From Echinometra lucunter (Eukaryota; Echinodermata; Echinoidea; Camarodonta; Echinometridae): a stretch of DNA of 64,000 bases. This document shows positions 57,901 through 64,000 of this stretch, piece after piece. Where the stretch lies: positions 14,769,843 through 14,833,842 of the forward strand of contig CM057169.1 in assembly GCA_029962745.1 (NCBI GenBank), written 5' to 3'. Numbering within the stretch: position 1 is the stretch's first letter; each line of letters starts with the position of its first letter. The notes under the pieces are model-generated. The model had not been told where the DNA came from and made no database searches. It worked only from the letters and a program-made list of their open reading frames with translations. A program made the position numbers and the translations under genes.

Positions 57901-59662
57901 ACTCGTTCTTAATTTCAAATATAAGCTTACATGTATATATTTTCTGTTTACACTATTTGTTTAGAGATATACAAACTTGAGAGGTATTAGAAAAAAAAAT
58001 TATGCTTGAGTGGAAATGGAGAATTTTAATTTCTTGTTATTTTTTTTTTTTTTTTTTTGGGGGGGGGGGGCTTTCTCATAATTATAATAATTACTGAATT
58101 ATCAGTTGTTCATGATTTCAAAATTGTGTTCATTATCATCTCTCCTTGCATTTTGTGAAGTTTTCATTTTTTCATTTTTCCTACTGATAAGCAAATTATT
58201 TTAAAAATCTATTCTGTAGGCCTGGACTCAAGAAAAAAACATATTTCTTATTGATTTGTGATATGAATTATTGATGCTATAAAATTTTCATTATTTGGTT
58301 ACAATTTTTTTTTCATCATTATGACTTCCCCAACTGATATTTAAGATTTTAAGATTTTAAGATTTTAGTAACTCGACCAGGGAAAAATCAGGATAACAAA
58401 TCGAGAATTTGGTTTTCATGGAATGCTTTGAATCTTGCACCAGATTTTTTTTTAAGATATGAAAAAGGTTTAAATAAAAATATTCATGAACTTCCGTAAT
58501 CATCCAGGGGTTCGGTTAATGGCTAGTGATATACATGCAGCTAATATGTTTGCTTTCTATTTCATGCACAGTACTTATCCACGAATCTTACGGTACATAA
58601 TCCCTTACTTGGCTGTGGTGTCTTCTAAATGCTGCTTTATTTACCTTGTCATACACGTTATTAAAAATGCTGAAATGATTCGTATAGATGTAGTATGAAG
58701 TACATATGCTGTTCTGTTTATCTATGTTTTTTTGTAAAATAATTGATGTTATGATGTTTTTTGTTGTTTTTTTACTTAAATCTTCCAATGAGTATTTTCA
58801 TTGCATTACAGCAAATTGAGCGAAATAAATCAAGATTTATGAATTCGAATGAATTTTACTTCTTAATTGAGGTTTTAATTTTTTTTCAACTGACGGAACT
58901 TATTAGGAAGTAAAATAGGAATTCATGCCATTATCTTAAATTAAAAATTGCTTTTAAAAAGCACCGCATAAACTTTTTATTTTTTAAATATTTTTTTTTA
59001 GGTATGGCACTACATACACGTACTCAAACAATACGTTCACAGATTTGAGCACAGTTTTAGAGGACTTAAAGAAAACAGAAATAAAAGCTTCTGTTTTCTG
59101 TTTTCTTTAAGTCCTCTAAAAAAAAAAAAAAGAAATAAAAGCTTCTGCGGAGAGCCTGAAAGACATTAACTCCATGTTTACATCCTAACTAGCTTTCAAT
59201 AGATTGTTTCATAATTCAAGGCAAAAGCTGACGTCATGTACATGCAAAATTTCGTAGATATATATATTGAGATATTTTTGTATATAATCTTTGTATGTCT
59301 ATGCAAAGTTTTTTTTTTTTTAATTAAACTGTTTATAAACTTGAAATCAATCATTTATTATGCTTTTTTCTTAGTACCTCAATCATACCAATTGCAGAAA
59401 AACCGTTCATTTAATGGTCGTGTTGTGTTTATCTTTTGTATTTTTATTACTATTTTTGTCTATTTATGTCTATGTTCAGAGCTTTTCTTTTGATTAAGCT
59501 TTTTATGAAAATTCAAACAAATTATTTGTTGTACTGTTATCTGCATTTCTCAATCAAAACGACTGCAGAAAAACAATTCATTGAATCGTAGAATTGTGTT
59601 TCTCAATTGTACTCTTATTTCCTAGCTATTTTTGTTGTATTCCTTTACAGAAAAAGAAATGA
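41703..59662 (+). CDS. Leucine-rich-repeat protein with lysine-rich N-terminus, insert and tail
   Basis: Nine exons join in phase with GT/AG borders to give 434 residues: 41703-41915, 42475-42630, 43263-43405, 44578-44718, 46323-46471, 46983-47093, 48053-48200, 54297-54528 and 59651-59662. Residues 1-24 are Lys/Gly repeats. A helical region follows (ADVVKRLQRVYMAQC). From about 110 to 245 come ribonuclease-inhibitor-like LRRs (LTTLSLDYNEIGDSG, MISLSLCYCDLG, REVYLNGNNLEAEG). A charged coiled segment follows (about 245-305). A Lys-rich linker with PPGPPPKGP leads to two more LRRs (LIYKLHLADNGI, LQELDLDDNLIGDLGG), and the C-terminus is Lys-rich. LRR folds bind proteins. Location and partner are unknown: the Lys tracts could bind nucleic acid or tubulin, or act as nuclear signals. 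I do not recognise a named orthologue. The introns carry many repeats and copies of exon borders. Confidence 0.85.
42475..42630 (+). other. Coding exon 2 of the LRR gene
   Basis: Acceptor TGTCTGTTCAG/TTT, donor AATTTA/GTGAGT, 52 codons in phase 0 (FILEPIPDFEDP ... KHADVANL). Confidence 0.85.
43066..43155. mobile_element. Small palindromic repeat of intron family 1
   Basis: TTTGATTTTGGTATAACAC, TTTTCCATAGAC and CCGAGTTATCTCGGGC lie here. The same blocks recur inverted at about 47208-47300 and direct at about 51085-51182, all within this gene. The core CCGAGTTATCTCGG is itself a palindrome. Confidence 0.65.
43263..43405 (+). other. Coding exon 3 of the LRR gene
   Basis: Acceptor TCTAATCTACAG/GCC, donor AATGA/GTAAGT, leaving phase 2. 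It encodes LRR residues through TTLSLDYNE. Its last 21 bp and donor are duplicated 155 bp downstream. Confidence 0.85.
43385..43693 (+). repeat. Two-copy 155-bp tandem duplication covering the exon 3 donor
   Basis: Copy 1 (43385-43539) contains the last 21 bp of exon 3, its GTAAGT donor and 134 bp of intron. Copy 2 (43540-43693) repeats it almost perfectly, including TCTCCCTGGACTATAATGA and GTAAGT at 43561. Only a handful of base differences separate them, so the event is recent. Confidence 0.9.
43940..43975. repeat. T run followed by G-rich run
   Basis: A T tract, then about 12 G, A, G, A and about 10 more G. Such a strand could form a G-quadruplex. Confidence 0.85.
44578..44718 (+). other. 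Coding exon 4 of the LRR gene
   Basis: Acceptor TGTTTCTAG/GATT, donor CATCAG/GTAAGT, leaving phase 2. One full LRR (IGDSGCIGLCKGLMKNE, then MISLSLCYCDLG). Confidence 0.85.
45118..45290 (+). mobile_element. SINE fragment with B box
   Basis: TTCAGTGGACCCGGGTTCGAGTCC has a B-box-like GGTTCGAGTCC. A body with GGTGATGTAAAAGGGCGGTC and CCCAGACGTAAGTAATCAT follows, then a (CAA)n tail (45239-45252). Confidence 0.5.
45642..45801. mobile_element. Palindromic MITE-like element
   Basis: The left arm (ATGATATTGACTGGCC, GAGATATGAC, ATATATTGCCC, then ATTAGATTCATATC) is matched in reverse by the right arm (GATATGATCTAAT, GGGCAATATATGTCATATCTC, then GGCCAGTCAATTATTG). The loop is about 22 bp (ACCCTCGGCTTCCGCCTCAG). 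Confidence 0.75.
45891..46231 (+). repeat. Hairpin-headed repeat with nuclear-receptor half-sites
   Basis: It opens with an imperfect stem, ATGCCTCCGCCCACC (45894-45908) against GGTGGGTGCCCGAGGCAT (45912-45929). About two diverged units follow, each with CATATGGGAG(G/A)GACAATGATCTG and an AGGTCA cluster. AGGTCA occurs at 46064 and 46077, and AGGTCA-A-AGGTCA at 46209-46221 with a further AGGTCA at 46225. The same cluster type is found in the array at 55858-57269. Confidence 0.65.
46232..46280. repeat. (AT)n microsatellite
   Basis: An AT dinucleotide tract just upstream of the exon 5 acceptor. Confidence 0.95.
46323..46471 (+). other. Coding exon 5 of the LRR gene
   Basis: Acceptor CATCCTAG/GGAA, donor AGCAG/GTAAAT, leaving phase 1. 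It ends an LRR (EVYLNGNNLEAEG) and begins an Ala/Glu-rich helix (AQEAVKKAEEEALALL). An AT microsatellite and a C/T tract precede the acceptor. Confidence 0.85.
46983..47093 (+). other. Coding exon 6 of the LRR gene
   Basis: Acceptor TTGGCAG/AAAA, donor GAAAG/GTGAGA, leaving phase 1. Charged residues, then a Ser/Lys stretch ending KGGKKKKK. Confidence 0.8.
47322..47487. mobile_element. Palindromic MITE with TTTCATAAAGC ends
   Basis: GGGGGGTTGTTTCATAAAGC at the left and AGCTTTATAAAACACCCCC at the right are inverted. Inner arms (TTACAAACGACTGG and CCAGTCGTGCGTAA) pair as well. No ORF. Confidence 0.65.
48053..48200 (+). other. Coding exon 7 of the LRR gene
   Basis: Acceptor TTTCTGCAG/GGAAG, donor AGAAC/GTAAGT, leaving phase 2. 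Lys tract, PPGPPPKGP linker, then an LRR start (LIYKLHLADNGIDMYG). Copies of its last 25-35 bp occur at 48973-48997 and 51010-51048. Confidence 0.85.
48226..48370. mobile_element. Palindromic MITE, relative of 13601-13720
   Basis: The ends GGGCTTTGTTTCATAAAAC and TTTTATAAAATGGGGCCC are inverted. The interior has CTTGCATCTGATTGACTGAG, comparable to the interior of the element at 13601-13720. It lies directly after the exon 7 donor. Confidence 0.6.
49555..49695. repeat. Interspersed repeat, inverse copy of 57343-57480
   Basis: CACCGGCGTAAATCCACTTTGAGGAG, GGGATGATC, then CAATTTTTTTTC, GAACTCACGC, CTCACCCAC and GCACAGACCCCCC recur as the reverse complement at 57343-57480. Both copies are in introns of the same gene in opposite orientation. 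Confidence 0.65.
49801..49935. repeat. Long palindrome, arms over 40 bp
   Basis: Arms at about 49825-49866 and 49880-49925 include AGAATATTTCAT/ATGAAATATTCT, GGTGAAAGATGAAAT/ATTTCATCTTTCACC and GATCCATTCAAC/GTTGAATGGATC. The spacer is 13 bp. Weaker pairing continues outward to ATGAATGTTT and ACATTCAT. Confidence 0.85.
50276..50375. repeat. G/C palindromic repeat, copy 1
   Basis: A G run, GATATTTGTACACACCATC, C run, TCAAAAAAGTG, then GGGGGATATATCCCCCC and a further C run. The same blocks occur inverted at about 55690-55775 and, more diverged, at 63858-63935. Confidence 0.75.
50422..50945. mobile_element. Mariner-type MITE, about 520 bp, TA target
   Basis: Ends CTGGGTGTCCCAGAAAAAG and CTTTTTCTGGGACACCCGGTG are flanked by TA on both sides. 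Terminal repeats run about 45 bp, and the interior (ATCATTGAATTTGGTGAAGTA and its complement ACTTCACCAAATTCAATGAT) is also inverted, so almost the whole element is palindromic. No transposase frame. Confidence 0.8.
51628..54095. mobile_element. Foldback-type element with opposed minisatellite arms
   Basis: The left arm (about 51636-51935) is a tandem array of GGTTCGTTATTCCG alternating with AAAATGAAATAA. The right arm (about 53759-54090) is the reverse complement array, CGGAATAACGAACC with TTATTTCATTTT. The outer ends also pair (ATATACGGGTGATGTTC against GAACATCTAGGTATAC). The 1.8-kb interior has no transposase frame. It contains T/G runs, a SINE-tail copy (about 52363-52440), AATGAT-type repeats and (ATC)n. 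Variable-length arms of tandem repeats are the hallmark of foldback (TU-like) elements described from sea urchins. The family name is inference. Confidence 0.75.
53152..53184. repeat. (ATC)n microsatellite
   Basis: An ATC tract inside the foldback element. Confidence 0.9.
54297..54528 (+). other. Coding exon 8 of the LRR gene
   Basis: Acceptor CCCCCTGTACAG/G, donor AAAAAG/GTAAGA, leaving phase 0. LRR CLQELDLDDNLIGDLGG, a short alpha/beta end, then a Lys/Gly tail. Confidence 0.85.
54770..54943. repeat. (CTA)n microsatellite region
   Basis: Imperfect CTA/CTT triplets lead into a pure CTA tract (about 54883-54943). Confidence 0.95.
55625..55790. repeat. G/C palindromic repeat, copy 2 (inverse)
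   Basis: A G run of about 14 (55633-55648), then GGGGGGATATACCCCCC, ACTTTTTCGAGAG, a G run and GATGGCGTGTACAAATATCC. This is the reverse complement of 50276-50375. Confidence 0.75.
55858..57269. mobile_element. Element with GTCTCGCCCACT ends and 157-bp tandem array
   Basis: It starts GTCTCGCCCACT (55859) and ends AGTGGGCGAGAC (57257-57268), a 12-bp terminal inverted repeat. GGCGAGAC at 55880 also makes a local hairpin with the left end. Inside, six tandem units of 155-158 bp (about 55929-56900) each open GTTAAAGTTTACCTGCAAGA and close with an AGGTCA cluster. Two unit types alternate: one with TGGGTGATAGATGCACTTGG, one with GTCTCTCACTT and ATGCAGTAAGGGGA. No ORF spans it. Confidence 0.8.
56060..56863 (+). 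promoter_or_regulatory. Six direct-repeat-1 nuclear-receptor-like sites
   Basis: Each tandem unit carries AGGTCA-A-AGGTCA or a one-base variant followed four bases later by another AGGTCA. Clusters start near 56060, 56218, 56373, 56529, 56686 and 56843. The 56218, 56373 and 56686 copies have the perfect 13-bp direct repeat with one-base spacing, the consensus bound by HNF4, RXR and COUP-TF type receptors. Function is inference. Confidence 0.5.
57343..57480. repeat. Interspersed repeat, second copy
   Basis: A G run (57351-57363), CTGCGCGGGTAAATGAGGGA, GTGAGTTCACGGGG, a C run and CTCAAAATGGATTTATGCCG. It matches 49555-49695 in reverse complement. Confidence 0.65.
57835..58075. repeat. G runs and a T18-G10 homopolymer pair
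   Basis: About 14 G near 57838-57853, and a T run of about 18 followed directly by about 10 G at 58043-58070. Confidence 0.8.
59055..59147. repeat. Perfect 22-bp-arm hairpin with flanking direct repeat
   Basis: Left arm 59055-59076 (TTTTAGAGGACTTAAAGAAA and AC) is perfectly inverted at 59100-59121. AGAAATAAAAGCTTCTG occurs in the loop (59077) and again after the hairpin (59131). The layout looks like a template-switch insertion. Confidence 0.9.
59651..59662 (+). other. Coding exon 9 (last) of the LRR gene
   Basis: Acceptor ATTCCTTTACAG/AAA; only Lys-Lys-Lys-stop is coding. It fits because it continues the Lys tail in phase. The preceding intron is 5.1 kb, and reading through the exon 8 donor would instead add about 34 unrelated residues. 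Confidence 0.6.
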
Positions 59663-60580
59663 GGCTTGGCATGTACGTGGAGGAATGTGAATGGCAGATA
59701 CCACGGTGATCTAAGTATTATGATACGGATGATTTCATCAACCAAAGGAAAACTTTAGAATTCATTGAGCTTCCGATTCAAATCAAGGACTTTGTGTATA
59801 TAAGATTTCATATGTTTATTTATATATTTTTATATATGATATGAGAAGGTGTATCAGGTATTTAGAATGATGTAACGCTTGTGCAGATGAATAGTCAAAA
59901 AGTGTTGAAGGGCTGAAAAATTCTTTGTCCGATCACCAGCAGATTTGTTATACATGTAAACAGTAGTTAGATTGCATGCATGCAATATCTTACAAAATAT
60001 CTACACCCCCCACCCCTCCATAATGTTATTGCTGATCGGGTTATTGATGATACAAACATCTTTCTTACCCCAGAGAAGCCCCCCCCCCCCCCAAGTAAAG
60101 ATAATAGTAATAATAATTATAATGATAACTAAACAGAACCCCAAATATAAAGCAGTATTTTTTTTTTAAATTCATTGAAAGGAATGAAAAATGCAATGCT
60201 TTTTATGAATGTACATGTATTTAAATGTTGGGGAGGTGCAAGCAATCTTTCCATGCACATTAGTTTGAGAATTTCGTGATATTTGGTATGTTTAGCACAA
60301 CATTTTAATCTATAAGCAATCAATACCTGCACGCCTGCAATGCCTGTAATAGCCACCTTTTGTAATATCACATAGAAATCATTATATTATATATTATATT
60401 ATTCATGGTCCCCGGATAGAAGAAATCTACGTGAACGTGAGTTCCCCAGGGATCTCCATTTATCTTTTTTCCACCGGTGACTGATGTAATAACTGACCTT
60501 GTATTTATATAACTCCTTTCAACCTATGCTATGTTTAAAATGCGGTCCATTGAAATAAAATATAATATAGAGGTCATTAA
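59663..60580 (+). other. Probable 3' UTR of the LRR gene
   Basis: AT-rich sequence without ORFs follows the stop. AATAAA at 60554-60559 (TTGAAATAAAATATAA) is the best poly(A) signal in range. A C run (60078-60091) with flanking repeat sequence lies within it. Confidence 0.45.
60554..60559 (+). terminator. Candidate poly(A) signal of the LRR gene
   Basis: A canonical AATAAA about 890 bp past the stop codon. Confidence 0.45.
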
Positions 60581-61126
60581 ACGGTTTCGATGTTTTTGTG
60601 ATGGACGATGCTTTTTCATTTTAACGTCGGCGGCTTTCAACTCAGGATTTTAGGGACATGACATCGTGAAACATCAAGACATTTATATTATTGTGGGACC
60701 AAACAAAGAGACGGAAAACATGAATAACATAATCTTGCGAGGTTTAGTGCGATTTCAATACATGTATCTCATTGTTTTCCCTTGAAAATCATGTTCGGAT
60801 GATTGTGCGTATTTAAATAGTTGATAGGCATGAAGGCTGTTCTTTTTTTTTTCCAAAGAGTATTTACGATTGTGTGAATACGCCAAATCAGTTGAAAAAT
60901 GACTGAATTCTCTGTTCTTTTGAAAGATTTTGTCACGCACTCATCCTGTCATCAGTCTTCACTTCCATTTCTCGACTTCCTTTACATAAACATTAAACCA
61001 TATTTTCATGTCGTTTTATTGCTAACTACAAAATTTAAATCAACGAATCGAAGAATGTGGTTTTATTTTATATTTGTATTCATCCTCTTGTGGTTTGTCA
61101 TTATTCTTTTGTGCTCTTCGAAACTC

Positions 61127-61312
61127 TATGGCCCGAATTCACAAAAGAGGTTTATATTTAGACTATGGTTTAGGTAAATAAAATAAGCATAAATAAGAGT
61201 AAGTATAAGCGTAGTAGCGCTCAGTGAGCAAACAGAAGCGCTTTTTACCAGCCCATTGGACAAGAGGTCATGCTCGTTGTACGCTTTTGGAGGTTGAGCC
61301 ATGGTTTAAAGT

Positions 61313-61396
<84 letters not shown>

Positions 61397-61428
61397 AAAC
61401 CTCTTTTCTGAATAAGGGCCATGTTGTT
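61127..61428. mobile_element. Palindromic MITE with an (AT)n centre
   Basis: ATGGCCCGAATTCACAAAAG, AGGTTTATATTTAG at the left and AAACCTCTTTTCTGAATAAG, GGCCAT at the right are inverted. An (AT)n tract of about 78 bp (61316-61393) lies beside the right arm. No ORF. Confidence 0.7.
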
Positions 61429-61514
61429 TCTCGATTGTACATCAGATTTCCATGTATTTCTTAATTCCTGTATGAAACTCTACGAATAGGTCCGTTCTAA
61501 GCTTCTAATGAAGT

Positions 61515-61518
61515 GAGT

Positions 61519-61553
<35 letters not shown>
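61515..61553. repeat. (GA)n microsatellite
   Basis: A GA tract of about 38 bp. Confidence 0.9.
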
Positions 61554-61557
<4 letters not shown>

Positions 61558-61559
61558 CT

Positions 61560-63320
61560 ATTAAAAGTTTTTTTTTTTACTTGGGCTAAATCGGAAGTTT
61601 ATCAAAAGACGTAAGTAATAAAGCCACCTGAAATAAATTTTGCAGGAGCTGTTGTGAAGGACACTGATATTGTTACGGCAAACTCTTCTTAATTTTGTTA
61701 ATTAATGAGATGATCACAATTTATGCGGCTGATTTGTGTTGTTTATAATGTCATTGCTATGTTATTATTTTTTTTCTGTTATTGCTATTTATCGTCATTG
61801 TTATTTAGGGGTTACAAAGAGGAACGCCGTACGCACTTTTCGGTTTGTTGAGGTTGCATTGAATAAAATGTGTGTAATGAAAGCGGAAAGGCTGTTTTCA
61901 GTTACTAAATTAATGGATTTTTATATATGGCAGGCCTGTCTGAAGCTTGAATAAAGTAGAATGTAATTCAAGGATGTATACTACTGTCACGATGATAGAT
62001 ACTGCGGCTTGTATGAATTTTTTATCATGAGTAAATGCGCTTGATGAAATCATGGAGCCATTTTTTCAAACCCCTTTCGCACCGAGAGGACCGACATTTA
62101 GAAGGACGCTGGACCAAATGATTACTTTACGCCGAACGGCCAAGAATTTTTCGAATACGTGTTCATTTTCAGTCATTTCGCGTTTTGGCATGGCGATATT
62201 CCCGCGACTACATCAACGAGACGGAAAAATCCCAAAGCAGTACACTTTTGAAATATCGATTCGGAATCGATTTCCCTGTGTGTGACATGGGGACGAGTTT
62301 ATGTACGTGGGATACGTAGGCAACTCCAATTCGTGATGGGCAAATTGCCATTCGAATTGAGGACGATTAGAGGAGGAAAATGAGAGATAAACAGTTTTGA
62401 TATCACTTTGCTTCCAAATGTCACGTTTGTATGGAACGTTGATTTAGTAGACACTTCCTCTCTAGTGTTTGGATGCAAAGAAATTTTGAGTCGTGTTCAT
62501 TCAAACACAATTTTTTGTGTACTGCCATCGATTGCCCGAAACTGAAACCACGTTTCGGATAAAACTGCCATCTTGAACTGCGTTTCGACTTATTCCGTCC
62601 CTCGAAAGTTATGGTTCGGGTTGTGCCGTCCCTTCTATTAGTTATTCCGTCTCCAAAAACGTTTTGAGATACTCCCAACTCTCAAACCATTTTATTTTTG
62701 TATTTTGTATTTTTTGTTTTTTGTTTTGTTATTCCCTCTGATCTGTTTAAACAGGTTACCATTTGTTCTGTCTCATTTAAACCACTTTCGTCTCTTTTTA
62801 TTCTTTATGAAATATTTTGTTAAGTTGACATATTTTTTTTCTAAAGTTAATTTGCATCTCTCAGGCTATGTGATGTGTACTGTGGTGTTATTTCAGTTTT
62901 ACGAATCCATCTTCCTCTCATAAATTTTGCTGTAATTGAAAATGCACGTTGCATTCACGTTGAATGTGGGACAGTTATGAAAGATCGACCCATTTAAGCT
63001 CTGTATTGATAAACACTGATGAATAAAATAAAATGAATATATTGAAAGTATTGAAATCGTTATTTCTTTTCAGTTTCGTTTTAGGAACCTTGCTGTTAAA
63101 GAAAGATCCACAGAATTTTTTTCATGTGAGGTTTCTGTCATAAAATGACATTTTAATACTGCCAGTCTGGACCTTAATTACTTAAGAGGTTCAAAGAGGA
63201 TTTGAGCGTTATGAATCTTGGTTTGAATCTTTACATCCTTTGAAATGTCTCCACATCGATATTAGCAATCGATCACTTCGTTTTGTGAGATATTTATGAC
63301 GCAGGGTATAGGTGGGAGCA
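61560..63320. other. Non-coding stretch, no gene seen
   Basis: AT-rich with no supportable coding exon. The short open frame at 62052-62285 has unremarkable composition and no splice or domain support. Confidence 0.45.
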
Positions 63321-63604
63321 TTTGTCGTTGGATTTTGAGGAAACAAAGGGAGTCGGCGGCCAGCCCGGGTCGCCAGTGAATTTTCAAGAAACCCAAGGGC
63401 ATCTATTGACAAGGCTTTAGCTATGAGGAAATGAATTTATGTATTTTAATAGCTGGTATTCATTTGTCGTTGGATTCTGAGGGAACAAAGGGAGTCGGCG
63501 GTCAGCCCGGGTCGCCAGGGAATTTTTAAGAAACCCAAGGGCATCTATTGACAAGGCTTTAGCTATGAGGAGATGAATTTATGTGTTTCGTTAGCTGGTC
63601 TTCG
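63321..63604. repeat. Two-copy tandem duplication, period 142 bp
   Basis: Copy 1 (63321-63462) and copy 2 (63463-63604) both carry TTTGTCGTTGGATT, GGGAGTCGGCGG, CAGCCCGGGTCGCCAG, CCCAAGGGCATCTATTGACA and AGGCTTTAGCTATGAGGA. About one base in twelve differs. Confidence 0.9.
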
Positions 63605-63729
63605 GAGGGGGGCAAAAAATGAAGAATAATCTTACATGGGAGAGTTAGAGAAGAGAAGATATAATGACAAATCTAAAATGAGGAAAGAGAGGAGAAGAAG
63701 ATGAAAATAAAGAAATGAGTACGAGAAAA

Positions 63730-63950
63730 GACGGGGGGGGGGGGGGGAGAGAGAGAAGGGAAAATGAAAATGGTGAAGGATGCCAGCGAAAATTCGCCAT
63801 TTCCGTTATCACTTCACGTGATCGCTCAGTGCTCTTTAGCATACATTGGTGTCGATCCCGGGGGATAATGGGATATATCCCCCAAAATATTTCGGGTGGG
63901 GAGTGGCCTGTATTATCTCCTCCCCCAATAATTCGTCTTTTTAAAAAAAT
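63730..63950. repeat. G run with GA tract, then G/C palindromic repeat copy 3
   Basis: About 15 G followed by GA (63733-63756). From 63855, CCCGGGGGATAATGGGATATATCCCCC and a following CCTGTATTATCTCCTCCCCC parallel the repeats at 50276-50375 and 55690-55775. Confidence 0.6.
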
Positions 63951-64000
63951 GCATAATGAACAAAATCAAGAATTAAAAAAAAAATCGAATTTATCACGGC

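Overview
The window looks like nuclear DNA of a marine invertebrate, most likely an echinoderm and possibly a sea urchin. This is an inference from three things: short coding exons with GT/AG borders in long AT-rich introns, a dense mix of small palindromic elements, tRNA-derived SINEs and simple repeats, and a foldback-type element. No prokaryotic, organellar or viral gene set is present. Coding density is low. I can support three host genes and one long retrotransposon, all host genes on the + strand.

Layout. 1-15.9 kb has no gene I can support. It holds palindromic elements, G/C-homopolymer repeats, microsatellites and one reverse-oriented SINE. 16.1-23.4 kb is a long non-LTR retrotransposon on the minus strand with two intact ORFs: ORF1 with two PHD-like fingers and a coiled coil, ORF2 with endonuclease and reverse transcriptase. 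It sits inside a SINE whose two halves flank it. 25.6-28.4 kb carries three elements ending in CACTCTAAAAA-like inverted repeats, just upstream of an intronless twin-BTB gene (28721-30313). 31.7-33.1 kb is GA-rich satellite DNA.

33.7-38.1 kb holds a gene I do not recognise. It encodes a small acidic protein starting MGC, a likely lipidated N-terminus, and has an NRF1-like promoter site. Its 3' end is a series of duplicated terminal-exon segments that allow at least three different C-termini. 38.5-40.4 kb is repeats and SINEs. 40.5-60.6 kb is a nine-coding-exon gene (434 aa predicted) for a leucine-rich-repeat protein with lysine-rich N-terminus, insert and C-terminus. Its introns hold duplicated exon-border fragments, a mariner-like MITE, a large foldback element built of opposed minisatellites, and a 157-bp tandem array carrying nuclear-receptor half-site clusters. 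60.6-64 kb is again gene-poor.

The three host genes show no common pathway. The most unusual material is the modular 3' end of the MGC-start gene, the repeated exon-border copies in the LRR gene, the foldback element, and the direct-repeat-1 (AGGTCA-A-AGGTCA) arrays. Exon models rest on open frames, splice consensus and phase agreement only; no transcript data were available.
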